Made by a program: the position numbers and the translations under genes
Notes under the pieces: generated by a model
Told to the model about the DNA's origin: nothing
Databases searched by the model: none
What the model saw: the letters and a program-made list of their open reading frames with translations, nothing else
DNA from: an uncultured Treponema sp.
Lineage (GTDB): Bacteria; Spirochaetota; Spirochaetia; Treponematales; Treponemataceae
Direction of reading: 5' to 3'
Length of the DNA stretch: 58,209 bases
Assembly: GCA_946615905.1 (NCBI GenBank)
Contig: CAMOIE010000020.1
Span: forward strand, 1-58,209
Part shown: piece after piece, positions 34,077 through 42,494 of the stretch
How positions within the stretch are numbered: the first letter of the stretch is position 1
Layout: every line of letters starts with the position of its first letter

Positions 34077-35947
34077 ATTCATATCTCAAAAAAAAGCGCC
34101 TCATTTTCGTCTGCATTTCGACGGTGATTTTTACGGGTATAATCGCGGCAAAATACGCAAAGCTGGCCGCACAAAAATCCGCGCCACCAAAGGAAATTCT
34201 TCCGACAGTTGAGCGAGGCTCCATAATCGACCGCAACGGAAAGGCCCTCGCAGTCTCCACGAATTTCTACCATTTCGGAGTGACCCCCTCAGTTCTTGAC
34301 GACATTCCCCGCTTTGTAAAACTCGTCTCCCCTCTTTTGGGAATGTCAGCAGAAGAGCTTTCAGAAAAAATAATCGCCGCCCAGAATTCAAAATTCGTCT
34401 ATCTGCAAAAAAAGATGAGCCAGACAACCTACGAGGGATTGAAGCAGCTCTGCTCAAAGGCAGGATTCTCAGCGGCAGTCCGCTTTGACAAAATTCCGGG
34501 ACGCACATACCCGGAAAACGATTTGGCCTCCCAGGTAATCGGCTACATGGGTGACGAGGGAATCGGACTTGCAGGAATCGAGTATTCGGAGCAGAGCCTT
34601 TTGGCCCCTGAATACAATCCCGATGCCCCGACTGTCACAAGGGGAAAGAACATATACCTGACTTTGGACGCGAATTTGCAGTTCAAGCTGGAGAAAATCG
34701 CCCGCGATGCTGTCGCAAACACACAGGCGGCTTCTTTAATGCTTGTGGCGGCGGAGGCGAAGACTGGAGAGATTCTCTCATACATTTCACTCCCCTCATC
34801 AAATTTAAACGAATACACACGGTCCACGGCAGAAGAGAGGAAGGACAGACCCGCAACCGAGTCCTACGAACCCGGCTCCGTTTTCAAAATTTTCTCGATC
34901 GCATCTTTTATAGACTCTGGCGGAATCTCACAGGACGACTCATTTTTGTGTGACGGAGTTTACGAGCGGCGGACTAATTCCGGCGAAAGAATCAGAATCA
35001 CATGTCTTGACCACCACGGCTGGCTGACTGCGCGGGGAGCCTTGAAATTCTCCTGCAACGATGCCCTCGCCCAGATGAGCGAGCATATAGAGTCCGAACA
35101 GTTTTTGGCAAGAATCCGTGGATTCGGCTTCGGCTCAAGAACCGGGGTGGAGCTTCCCGGAGAGACAGCGGGCGCAGTCCATTCGACAAACGACAGGCTC
35201 TGGTCAGCCCGCTCAAAGCCGACGATGGCAATCGGCCAGGAGCTTACGGTTTCAGCCCTGCAAATCGTTGAGGCGGCGACTACCTTCGCAAACGGAGGAA
35301 AGCCAGTCCAGCTCACATTTATCAATAAAATCACGGACGCGGAAGGACGAGAAGAATACGTCCACGTTCCGGTCTACAAAAATCAGATTATCAAAAAATC
35401 GACCGCAGACTACATTCTTTCCTGCATGGAGACAGTCGCAGAGTCAGGAACAGGACACAGGGCATCTCTCGGTGACGTTTCAATCGGCGTAAAGACAGGA
35501 ACCGCCCAGATGGCCGATCTTGTGAACGGCGGCTACTCGGAGACCGACTTCATCTCAAACTGCATAGCGATTTTCCCGGTAGAAAATCCTGAGATTATCC
35601 TCTATATCGTAATTGAAAAGGCCAAGGGAGAAACCTACGCCGGAAGAATCGTCGCCCCTGTAATCGCGGACGCAGCCTCAACAATCATCGACCATTTGGG
35701 AATGAGCAGGGGAAACGCCGAGTCGGTGGCACACTCCGGGAAAATCCAGATTCACGCAGACAAGCCGCTGTCAATTGGCAAGACGATTCCGAATTTCACT
35801 GGACTTGCAAAAAGACAGCTGATTCCGCTTTTGAATGACCCGAACGTAAAAATTCTGATTCACGGGGACGGCTACGTTACCCGCCAGACTCCAGCCGCAG
35901 GAAGCCCGGTCATCAAGGACATGGAAATTGAATTATACCTCGAATAA
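34067..35947 (+). CDS. Penicillin-binding protein, FtsI/PBP2 transpeptidase with one PASTA domain
   Basis: A 626-residue class B penicillin-binding protein. A membrane anchor lies near 12-30, the dimerisation domain follows, then the transpeptidase with SVFK near 268 (YEPGSVFKIFS), SCN near 325 (LKFSCNDALAQM) and KTGT near 475 (IGVKTGTAQMA). A C-terminal PASTA-like domain follows at about 570-626. It cross-links septal or cell-wall peptidoglycan. It overlaps lepB by 10 bases; a second ATG at 34073 is possible. The next gene overlaps its end by 20 bases. Confidence 0.92.
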   Translation: MAMNSYLKKKRLIFVCISTVIFTGIIAAKYAKLAAQKSAPPKEILPTVERGSIIDRNGKALAVSTNFYHFGVTPSVLDDIPRFVKLVSPLLGMSAEELSEKIIAAQNSKFVYLQKKMSQTTYEGLKQLCSKAGFSAAVRFDKIPGRTYPENDLASQVIGYMGDEGIGLAGIEYSEQSLLAPEYNPDAPTVTRGKNIYLTLDANLQFKLEKIARDAVANTQAASLMLVAAEAKTGEILSYISLPSSNLNEYTRSTAEERKDRPATESYEPGSVFKIFSIASFIDSGGISQDDSFLCDGVYERRTNSGERIRITCLDHHGWLTARGALKFSCNDALAQMSEHIESEQFLARIRGFGFGSRTGVELPGETAGAVHSTNDRLWSARSKPTMAIGQELTVSALQIVEAATTFANGGKPVQLTFINKITDAEGREEYVHVPVYKNQIIKKSTADYILSCMETVAESGTGHRASLGDVSIGVKTGTAQMADLVNGGYSETDFISNCIAIFPVENPEIILYIVIEKAKGETYAGRIVAPVIADAASTIIDHLGMSRGNAESVAHSGKIQIHADKPLSIGKTIPNFTGLAKRQLIPLLNDPNVKILIHGDGYVTRQTPAAGSPVIKDMEIELYLE

Positions 35948-37820
35948 GCCATCAGACCTCAGCCAGAACGACAGCTCTGCCAATGGAAGCCTCCAGACTT
36001 GGAAAAAAAACCTCGCCGCATTCAAAAAACGATTTCCCGCCCTTTACTGCCGTTTCGTAAGCCAATCGATTGAAGAAAATCCGCCCGCCGACTCCTTTGA
36101 AGTCTTAAAGTCAAAGTCCGAAGCATTCACAGCAAAAGACGGTGGAAAGCTGCTCCACTCACTCTACAATCCTGAGCGTGAGGGAGAAAGCTCTGCCCGC
36201 GCCTTAAAAGCATCCGGGGAGATTTATTCAGCCCTTTTTTGTTCGGCAGGACTAGGCTGGACGGCACTTTGCTATGCAAGGCTTTTTCCCAACGACACAT
36301 TGATTTTAGCGGAACCCGACCCGGCTTATTTTTTTACTGCCTTAAAATATCTGGATTTTACTCCGATTTTTGATTTGAAAAACTGCATTCTTGCGATAAA
36401 GGCAGGGACAGACGACATCGCGGCGTTAATCGAACATTCAGGCGGATTTTCCCACTGCGCCATCGCCGAAAACCCGGCTCAGACAGCCCACGCGCGTGAA
36501 TATTTTGATGCGTTAAAAGACCTACTCGCCCGCACAAAACGCAAGGACAATGTGAACACAAGGACTTTGGAAAAATTCTCCCAGCTTTGGCTCCGCAATT
36601 CATGCCGCAACATGAAATCCTTTGTCGAGTCAGAGGGAATCACATCTTTTGAGAATACAGCGGCGGAAAATCTTCCTTTTTTGATTTTGGCAGCCGGTCC
36701 CACTTTGACGGAAATCCTGCCAACACTAAAAGAGCTTCAAAAAAGATGCGTGACTGTCGCCGTGGACACCTCTTTAAGAGCCTGCCTGCGTGCCGGAGTC
36801 CAGCCAGATTTTGTCCTCCTCGTCGACCCCCAGTATTACGCTTGGCGGCACATAGCGGGACTTTCCTCGTCAGAATCGATTTTAATCACCGAGTCAGCCG
36901 CCTACCCGCCGGTCATGAGATTTGACGGCAAGGAACTTTTATTCTGCTCATCGCTCTTTCCGCCTGGAAAATACATAGAGTCAAAATGCGGAAAAAAAGG
37001 CGACTTGGACGCAGGAGGATCTGTCTCAACTTCCGCTTGGGATTTCGCCCGATTCTGCGGGGCAAAAGAAATTTACTTTGCAGGACTCGACTTGGGCTAT
37101 CCCGACTTGCAGACCCACGCCAGAGGCTCCACGGCGGAAGAAAAAATACACACGATTTCTGACCGCCTCAATTCCTCAGAAAAAATGGGAATCGCCGCAC
37201 TTTTTGGCGCGAACATGCAAAAGTCAGCGGATTTTGACGGAAATTCCCTGCTTTCGGACGACAGGATGTCACTTTTTGCCTGGTGGTTCGAGTCTGCCGC
37301 AGAAAAAAATCCGGGAGTCAAAAGCTATTCATTGAGCAAAAAATCCCGCGCGATTCCGGGCTTTTCATTCCGCCCGGTGGAAACTTTGCTTTCTCTCGAT
37401 GAAAAAGAATTCTCCGCAAAAAAAGAAGAATTCTTTGCCGCCCGCTCAAAAAATCTGAAATCCAAAGGCAAAAATTCTTTCTCCCATTATGAAGATGTCC
37501 TTTCGGAATTGAAAGACGGCCTTGCCTCACTTGAGAAAATCGCAAGAGACGGGGAAAGACTCGCGGACTCCGCCCTGACCGACCGCAGCAAGTCCCCGGC
37601 CTACTACATGTCACTTTTGGAAAAAACAGACGGTCAAATCCTCAAGTCTGATTTCAAGGACATAGCATCTTTAGTCTTCCCGACAGAACGCAAGCTGAAC
37701 GAGATTTTCGCCCAAACAGCATTCCCGCAAGACCCGGCAAAAGCCCTCTTTATGAAAAGCCGTATAATCTACCGGGAGCTGCAAAAATCCATCCGCAACT
37801 ACAAGCAAAATCTCGACTGA
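35928..37820 (+). CDS. DUF115 / MptE-like protein (motility-associated glycosyltransferase-like)
   Basis: A 630-residue soluble protein. The central part (about 230-420) holds the DUF115 core: LPFLILAAGPTLTEILPTL, CVTVAVDTSLRACLRAGVQPDF and the following VLLVDPQYYAW, plus YFAGLDLGYPD. The family includes the pterin kinase MptE of archaea and, in bacteria, flagellin-modifying Maf proteins. A glycan or motility role is likely but not shown. It begins with TTG inside the end of the PBP gene, because no ATG is available in frame until far into the protein. Confidence 0.75.
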   Translation: MNYTSNKPSDLSQNDSSANGSLQTWKKNLAAFKKRFPALYCRFVSQSIEENPPADSFEVLKSKSEAFTAKDGGKLLHSLYNPEREGESSARALKASGEIYSALFCSAGLGWTALCYARLFPNDTLILAEPDPAYFFTALKYLDFTPIFDLKNCILAIKAGTDDIAALIEHSGGFSHCAIAENPAQTAHAREYFDALKDLLARTKRKDNVNTRTLEKFSQLWLRNSCRNMKSFVESEGITSFENTAAENLPFLILAAGPTLTEILPTLKELQKRCVTVAVDTSLRACLRAGVQPDFVLLVDPQYYAWRHIAGLSSSESILITESAAYPPVMRFDGKELLFCSSLFPPGKYIESKCGKKGDLDAGGSVSTSAWDFARFCGAKEIYFAGLDLGYPDLQTHARGSTAEEKIHTISDRLNSSEKMGIAALFGANMQKSADFDGNSLLSDDRMSLFAWWFESAAEKNPGVKSYSLSKKSRAIPGFSFRPVETLLSLDEKEFSAKKEEFFAARSKNLKSKGKNSFSHYEDVLSELKDGLASLEKIARDGERLADSALTDRSKSPAYYMSLLEKTDGQILKSDFKDIASLVFPTERKLNEIFAQTAFPQDPAKALFMKSRIIYRELQKSIRNYKQNLD

Positions 37821-37899
37821 AATTAAAAAATCCTAATCTTAAAAAAATTTTTTTTCCGCTAAAGAAAAATTTTCCACCTCCGATAATTATAATGTAAGC

Positions 37900-38000
37900 G
37901 CAATGCAGGGCGGTTACGACATCCAGACGCCTTGCATAAGCTTGCAGCTCTCATGATTTAAAAACCGGGAAATGTGTAAGATTTCTCGGTTTTTTTTTAC
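37900..38000 (+). ncRNA. Candidate small RNA with terminator
   Basis: TATAAT at 37888-37893 (no clear -35) would start an RNA near 37900. It folds into a 10-bp hairpin ATGCAGGGCG (37903-37912) with CGCCTTGCAT (37928-37937, one wobble) and a 15-nt loop. A single-stranded stretch follows, then an 11-bp terminator hairpin 37963-37973/37981-37991 with eight T after it. No reading frame of note lies inside. It could also be the terminator region of the preceding operon; the separate -10 and first hairpin argue for a distinct RNA. Confidence 0.45.
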
Positions 38001-38087
38001 TTTTTTCTCATTTTTCCCGCCAGAGCGAAATTCGCACTTAACTTTTAGGCAAATTCAGCCGATAATAGTATAGAGGAAACTATCGGT

Positions 38088-39434
38088 ATGAACTCATTCC
38101 AAGTCATTCAGTTAAAAGACAAAACATATTTCACGAATGAACTTCTGCTCGACAAGCAGTTTGTCCTGCTTTCGCCGACTGTTCCGTTCAGCGACCAGCT
38201 CAAAAAGGCCCTCTTGGACTGGGACTTCAACCAAGTAATTTCAGAAGGCACAATCGGTGTTTCCTCAGAAGCCGGAGTTGACTACGCGAAAGCCGCCGAG
38301 GCAAAAAAAGCCGCGAATCCAGATACACCGCAAAAACCCCTCCAAAAACTTTCAGAAAGTGACTTTGAGGAAGTTTCCTTCGACTTTGAAGACTCAAAAA
38401 AAGAAGCCACCCCAGAATCCGCTCCGCAGCCGGTGACAGTTCAGCCGGCAGCCCAGAACGCTCCTGCCGAACCCGAACCTCAAGACCGAAAGGAAAAAGA
38501 CGATTTCCGCATGGCCCACGTTGAAAAGGAATACGACAAGTATCTGGCCTATATAACTGACATTTACACCCACTACGCAACCCATAAGCAACTAAACTAT
38601 CATGAGATTTCTGACGCAATCAAAGAATTGTGTATTTTTGTCCGCGACAACCGCCGCTACGTCCTCAGAATCACCCCTAAAGAAGACGGCATTCAGGCCA
38701 ATTTTTTGGTCTCCCACGGTCTTCGCTCTACAGTTCTGGCAATCGTAATGGGCTTGCAACTGCGCCTTACCTTCTCAAAACTGATTGAACTCGGAGTCGC
38801 CTGCGTTCTGCACGAAATCGGCCAAATCCGACTGCCCCCCCAGCTCTACATGACAAACCGCAAGCTCAATCCTGGAGAACGTTCACAGCTGGCAATGCAT
38901 CCTGTAATCGGCTTCAACATATTAAAGGAAAACAACTTTCCGCTGGCAATTCAGCTGGCAGTCTTGGAGCACCACGAACGGGAAAACGGAACGGGCTATC
39001 CCCGCCACATCGATGGCAACAAAATGTCAATGTACGCAAAAATCATAGCAGTCGCCTGCTCATTCGAGGCAATCACCGGCCCCCGCAACTACAAGGAAAA
39101 CCGGTCAGCCTACGAGGCAATGCTGGAAATTCTCAAGAATTCCAACAAGCAGTACAACGATTTAGTCATCAAGGCACTGCTCTTTTCAGTCTCAATTTTC
39201 CCGATTGGAGTTTACGTCTACATGGTTGATGGAAGGATCGCCCAGGTCGTCGACACGAATCCCACTGACCCCCGAAATCCTGTCGTCCAAATACTAAGCG
39301 ATGGCAATCAAGAAGGAGGAGGCGAACTTCTCCAGACAAATTCCGGCTTCAACAAAATTGTCCGCGTATTGAATCATAAGGAAGTAAAAGATATTTTCAC
39401 CGCAAGAAAAACAACAAAAAGTAGCGGAATATAA
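38088..39434 (+). CDS. HD-GYP domain protein (probable c-di-GMP phosphodiesterase, atypical metal motif)
   Basis: A 448-residue protein. Residues 1-60 resemble an N-terminal DUF3391-like segment, 70-140 is a Pro/Ala/Glu linker, and about 200-400 is an HD-GYP domain. Expected ligands are seen at H210, H271, H295-H296 and the GYP loop at 303-305 (ENGTGYP). The central HD pair is HE (LHEIGQIRLP, 242-243) and the usual K after IG is Q, so metal binding may be altered. Near the ATG, CCGATA and TATCGG form a hairpin with AGAGG in its loop, which could limit translation. Confidence 0.8.
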   Translation: MNSFQVIQLKDKTYFTNELLLDKQFVLLSPTVPFSDQLKKALLDWDFNQVISEGTIGVSSEAGVDYAKAAEAKKAANPDTPQKPLQKLSESDFEEVSFDFEDSKKEATPESAPQPVTVQPAAQNAPAEPEPQDRKEKDDFRMAHVEKEYDKYLAYITDIYTHYATHKQLNYHEISDAIKELCIFVRDNRRYVLRITPKEDGIQANFLVSHGLRSTVLAIVMGLQLRLTFSKLIELGVACVLHEIGQIRLPPQLYMTNRKLNPGERSQLAMHPVIGFNILKENNFPLAIQLAVLEHHERENGTGYPRHIDGNKMSMYAKIIAVACSFEAITGPRNYKENRSAYEAMLEILKNSNKQYNDLVIKALLFSVSIFPIGVYVYMVDGRIAQVVDTNPTDPRNPVVQILSDGNQEGGGELLQTNSGFNKIVRVLNHKEVKDIFTARKTTKSSGI

Positions 39435-39439
39435 AGAAA

Positions 39440-39615
39440 AATTCGGGGGTTGCGCCAGCAAAGCTGTCGCCGCGCTTTCCGAGGTTCGCTCACGCTCATA
39501 GGCTTCATCAAGGATGACGAAACGGCCGGCATGGAGGCCGGCCACAACGGTGACAAAAATCGAAATCGATTTTTGTCGGGTAGGCTGAGTCAAGGATGAC
39601 GAAGCCTACCCTGCC
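39440..39615. repeat. Intergenic repeat with nested inverted repeats
   Basis: Contains GGCCGGC-ATGGA-GGCCGGCC, a perfect 11-bp hairpin GACAAAAATCG-AAAT-CGATTTTTGTC, and GGGTAGGCT paired with AGCCTACCC around TCAAGGATGACGA. The string ATCAAGGATGACGAA/GTCAAGGATGACGAA occurs twice. No gene is seen. It lies between the HD-GYP gene and the bidirectional terminator. Confidence 0.45.
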
Positions 39616-39635
39616 TCTACAATCGCTAACCCGTT

Positions 39636-39675
39636 AAAAAAGTCAGAATTCATTTCCAGAATTCTGACTTTTTTT
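39636..39675. terminator. Bidirectional intrinsic terminator
   Basis: A perfect 16-bp stem (39636-39651 with 39659-39674) and a 7-base loop ATTTCCA. The stem has six A at its left foot and seven T at its right. It serves both the plus-strand HD-GYP gene and the minus-strand binding-protein gene that meet here. Confidence 0.85.
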
Positions 39676-39680
39676 ATAAA

Positions 39681-40628
39681 TTACAGATTTTCGGGGATTT
39701 TAACTCCGAGTGCGGCGGCTGTCTTTTCGTTTACAGAAAGGTCGCATTTCTCAAGATATTCAATCGGCATGTCGGCGGGATTCTTTCCGTCCTTGAGGAT
39801 TTCAACCGCCTGGCGGGCAGTCTGCTTTCCAAGCTCGTAATAGTTGATACCATAGGTAAGGAGTCCGCCTGACTGAACCATTCCGTCCTCACCGCAGACT
39901 GTCGGGATTTTCGCCTGGTTTGCAACCATCACAAGGTTTGCCATTCCGGCGGCCAGCATGTTGTCAGTCGGGACGTAAATCGCGTCAACCTTTCCGACCA
40001 AAGACTGTGTTACCTGCTGAATCTCGTTCGCGTTGGAGACAGAGCCTTCGACAAATTCAAGGCCTTCGGCCTGACAGGCCTTTTTTGCCAGGTCAATCTG
40101 GAAAATAGAGTTGGCTTCGCTTGAGCAGAACATAAGTCCGACTTTTTTTGCTGACGGAAGGATTTTTTTAATCAAAGAAATCTGGGCAGCGACAGGGGTC
40201 AAGTCAGAAGTTCCAGAGACGTTTGTCTCAGGCTTTGAGTTTGACTTTACGAGTTTCGCAGTCTCCGGGTCAGTCACAGCTGTGACGAGAATCGGGATTG
40301 TCTTGGTCTTGTTGGCCACGGCCTGGGCTGCCGGAGTCGCGATTGCGAGAATCAGGCTGTCGTTGTCGTTCACAAATTTGTCAGCGATTGTGACGCAGTT
40401 CACCTGCTCGCCCTGTGCGTTCTGATAGTCGATTGTGACATTCTCTCCGTCAACATAACCGGCTTCCTTAAGCCCGTCCACAAAGCCCTGATAAGCCTTG
40501 TCCAAAGCCGGATGCTCTACCAGCTGGATGATTCCGATTTTAATTTTCTTGTCCGCTGATGACTTTGAGCAGGCGGCAAGGCACAAAACTGCTGCCAGAG
40601 CGGCGGCAATGCCAATAATTTTTTTCAT
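39681..40628 (-). CDS. ABC transporter substrate-binding lipoprotein (TrpX/PF04392-like)
   Basis: A 315-residue lipoprotein with signal peptide and lipobox LAAC (Cys near residue 20). The mature protein matches the ABC binding-protein family related to TrpX/TrtX: KIGIIQLVEHPALDKAYQGF, LILAIATPAAQAVANKT, IPILVTAVTDPETAKLV and GMVQSGGLLTYGINYYELG. Such proteins often bind tryptophan, tyrosine or similar ligands; the ligand here is not known. The usual permease and ATPase genes are not beside it in this window. Confidence 0.82.
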   Translation of the reverse strand: MKKIIGIAAALAAVLCLAACSKSSADKKIKIGIIQLVEHPALDKAYQGFVDGLKEAGYVDGENVTIDYQNAQGEQVNCVTIADKFVNDNDSLILAIATPAAQAVANKTKTIPILVTAVTDPETAKLVKSNSKPETNVSGTSDLTPVAAQISLIKKILPSAKKVGLMFCSSEANSIFQIDLAKKACQAEGLEFVEGSVSNANEIQQVTQSLVGKVDAIYVPTDNMLAAGMANLVMVANQAKIPTVCGEDGMVQSGGLLTYGINYYELGKQTARQAVEILKDGKNPADMPIEYLEKCDLSVNEKTAAALGVKIPENL

Positions 40629-40689
40629 TATCTTTCCTCACTTTTTCAAAAGTGCTTCAATTTTACAGCATTAATTAATTTTACGCTAC

Positions 40690-40790
40690 TGCCACGGAGG
40701 TTGAGCTTGCCGAAACCTCCAGAGCTTAGGAGGTCATTTCGATGCTTCGACAGGCTCAGCAACCGCAGGCTCAATGACCACACGCCATAA
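40690..40790. repeat. Intergenic repeat with the TTCGACAGGCTCA motif, second copy
   Basis: GAGGTTGAGCTTGCCGAAACCTC followed by AGGAGGTCATTTCGATG, CTTCGACAGGCTCAGC and CAATGACC. Related to 7035-7130. The whole gap 40629-41033 has no gene: it holds this repeat, then a promoter and hairpins belonging to gntP. Confidence 0.45.
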
Positions 40791-40831
40791 ACTTATCGTC
40801 AATGCGCTAGATTCTGTGTAAAAAATAAAAT

Positions 40832-40860
40832 TTGAAATATACAGATGTCGGGTTTATCAT
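40832..40860 (+). promoter_or_regulatory. Promoter of the gntP-glycerate kinase genes
   Basis: TTGAAA (40832-40837), a 17-bp spacer and TATCAT (40855-40860). Just downstream, ATGTCAG and CTGGCAT (about 40870-40903) form a loose inverted repeat that could be an operator. The leader to the ATG is about 165 bases and contains the hairpin train at 40926. Confidence 0.5.
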
Positions 40861-40925
40861 AAACTAGTATGTCAGCTGTCTTGCTGCAAAAATGGCTGGC
40901 ATTATTTTAAAAATTAGGAGGAGCA

Positions 40926-41016
40926 TCAAAAAACTACTTCCATGTAGTTTTTTGATTGCCGTTCTGCCGTTGGCAGAACGCTATTTGCGACCTCCTGTCG
41001 CACCGCTAATCGCGGA
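40926..41016 (+). repeat. Hairpin train in the gntP leader
   Basis: CAAAAAACTAC-TTCCAT-GTAGTTTTTTG, then GTTCTGCC-GTT-GGCAGAAC, TGCGAC-CTCCT-GTCGCA and CCGC-TAATC-GCGG. The train is bracketed by TTAGGAGG on the left (about 40915) and TTTAGGAGG on the right, the second being the functional ribosome site. It looks as if the element were inserted at a Shine-Dalgarno sequence and duplicated it. The first hairpin shares its loop design with 5299-5334. Confidence 0.5.
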
Positions 41017-41033
41017 GATTTTAGGAGGAACCT

Positions 41034-42422
41034 ATGACAGGTTTAACGCTAATTCTGGTCTTTGTGCTTGCCATTGTCGTGATGATTTTGGCCATCTCAA
41101 AGCTCAAGATTCACCCATTCCTTGCGATTATGGCCGTATCGCTGATTTTCGGCTTGATTGGAGGAATTCCGCTGGTCGACACGACTGTTGACGGCAAAAA
41201 AGTCTCAGGAATCGCTTCCGTAATCGGAGCAGGATTTTCAGGCACGTTCTCGTCAATCGGAATCGTAATTATTTTCGGAGCATTGATTGGCTCTATCCTT
41301 GAAGTCACCGGAGCCGCCTTGAAGCTGGCCGACATCGTGATTAAAATCGTCGGCAAAAATCATCCGGTTCTCGCGATTGAACTTATGGGCTGGGTTGTCT
41401 CAATTCCGGTTTTCTGTGACTCAGGCTTTGTCATCTTGAACCCGATTAGAAAGGCTCTCGTAAAGCGCACCGGAGTTTCTTCCGTCGCAATGACATTCGG
41501 ACTTTCAGCGGGCTTGTATATTTCACACGTCTTTATTCCGCCGACACCGGGCCCGATTGCCGCAGCGAACACCCTCGGAATAGGTGAAAACTTGCTGGCG
41601 GTCATTCTTCTGGGTATTATCTGCTCTATTTTTCCGCTGATTGCAGGTCTCTGCTATGCAAACTACGTAGGCAAAAAAGTCAAGGCTGACGATGAGGCTG
41701 ACGCTGGCGAAGTGACAAAATCTTATGAGGAGCTTGTCGCCGCCTTTGGAAAACTCCCGAACGGATGCAACGCCCTGGCTCCGATTGTCGTCCCGATTAT
41801 TTTGATGGCACTTTCTTCAATCGCCGCTATGGCGGGCTGGACTGGCGGATTCGCGGCCCTGGTAAAATTCCTCGGAACTCCGATTATCGCCCTTGCGGTC
41901 GGTGTGATTTTCGCTATTGTCCAGCTTTCAACGGCCGGCAAAATGGAAAAATTCTATGACGTGACTAACGAGACATTGAAGACTGTAGGACCGATTCTCT
42001 TCGTTACGGCGGCCGGCGGTGTTTTGGGAAAGGTAATCGCCTCAACTGACATCGTGCCATTTATCAAGGCTCACGCGGACGTATTGCAGGCCATGGGAAT
42101 CTTCTTCCCCTTTGTCCTTTCCGCAATTTTGAAGACTGCCCAGGGTTCTTCGACTGTCGCCCTCACGACGACAGCCGGAATCGTCGCTCCGCTTCTTCCT
42201 GTCCTCGGCCTCGACTCTCCGATGCGGGCTGTTCTCGCATGTATGGCAATCGGTGCTGGTGCGATGACGGTCTCTCACGCAAACGACTCTTACTACTGGG
42301 TTGTCACGAACTTCGGCGCGATGTCTCCTGAACGCGGCTACAAGACGCAGACTTTGGGAACTCTGATTTTGGGTCTCGCCGGAATCATCGAGATTTTCAT
42401 TCTGTCAATTTTTATACACTAG
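41034..42422 (+). CDS. GntP family permease (probable glycerate/gluconate-type transporter)
   Basis: A 462-residue inner-membrane protein with about 12 hydrophobic helices. Family signatures are visible: IHPFLAIMAVSLIFGLIGG, VSIPVFCDSGFVILNPI, HVFIPPTPGPIAAANTLG and QGSSTVALTTTAGI. It is an H+-coupled sugar-acid symporter. The adjacent glycerate kinase suggests glycerate as the substrate, which is inference. TAGGAGG six bases upstream supports the start. Confidence 0.88.
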   Translation: MTGLTLILVFVLAIVVMILAISKLKIHPFLAIMAVSLIFGLIGGIPLVDTTVDGKKVSGIASVIGAGFSGTFSSIGIVIIFGALIGSILEVTGAALKLADIVIKIVGKNHPVLAIELMGWVVSIPVFCDSGFVILNPIRKALVKRTGVSSVAMTFGLSAGLYISHVFIPPTPGPIAAANTLGIGENLLAVILLGIICSIFPLIAGLCYANYVGKKVKADDEADAGEVTKSYEELVAAFGKLPNGCNALAPIVVPIILMALSSIAAMAGWTGGFAALVKFLGTPIIALAVGVIFAIVQLSTAGKMEKFYDVTNETLKTVGPILFVTAAGGVLGKVIASTDIVPFIKAHADVLQAMGIFFPFVLSAILKTAQGSSTVALTTTAGIVAPLLPVLGLDSPMRAVLACMAIGAGAMTVSHANDSYYWVVTNFGAMSPERGYKTQTLGTLILGLAGIIEIFILSIFIH

Positions 42423-42431
42423 TTTAGGATG

Positions 42432-42461
42432 GCGGGAACTGCAAAAAGTTCCCGCTTTTTT
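42432..42461 (+). terminator. Intrinsic terminator between gntP and glycerate kinase
   Basis: GCGGGAACT (42432-42440) pairs perfectly with AGTTCCCGC (42447-42455) around GCAAAA, followed by six T. Located 10 bases after gntP and 34 before the kinase, it would lower kinase expression relative to the permease unless read through. Confidence 0.8.
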
Positions 42462-42494
42462 CTTATACAACATCAGACGGAGGCTCGGTAAATT

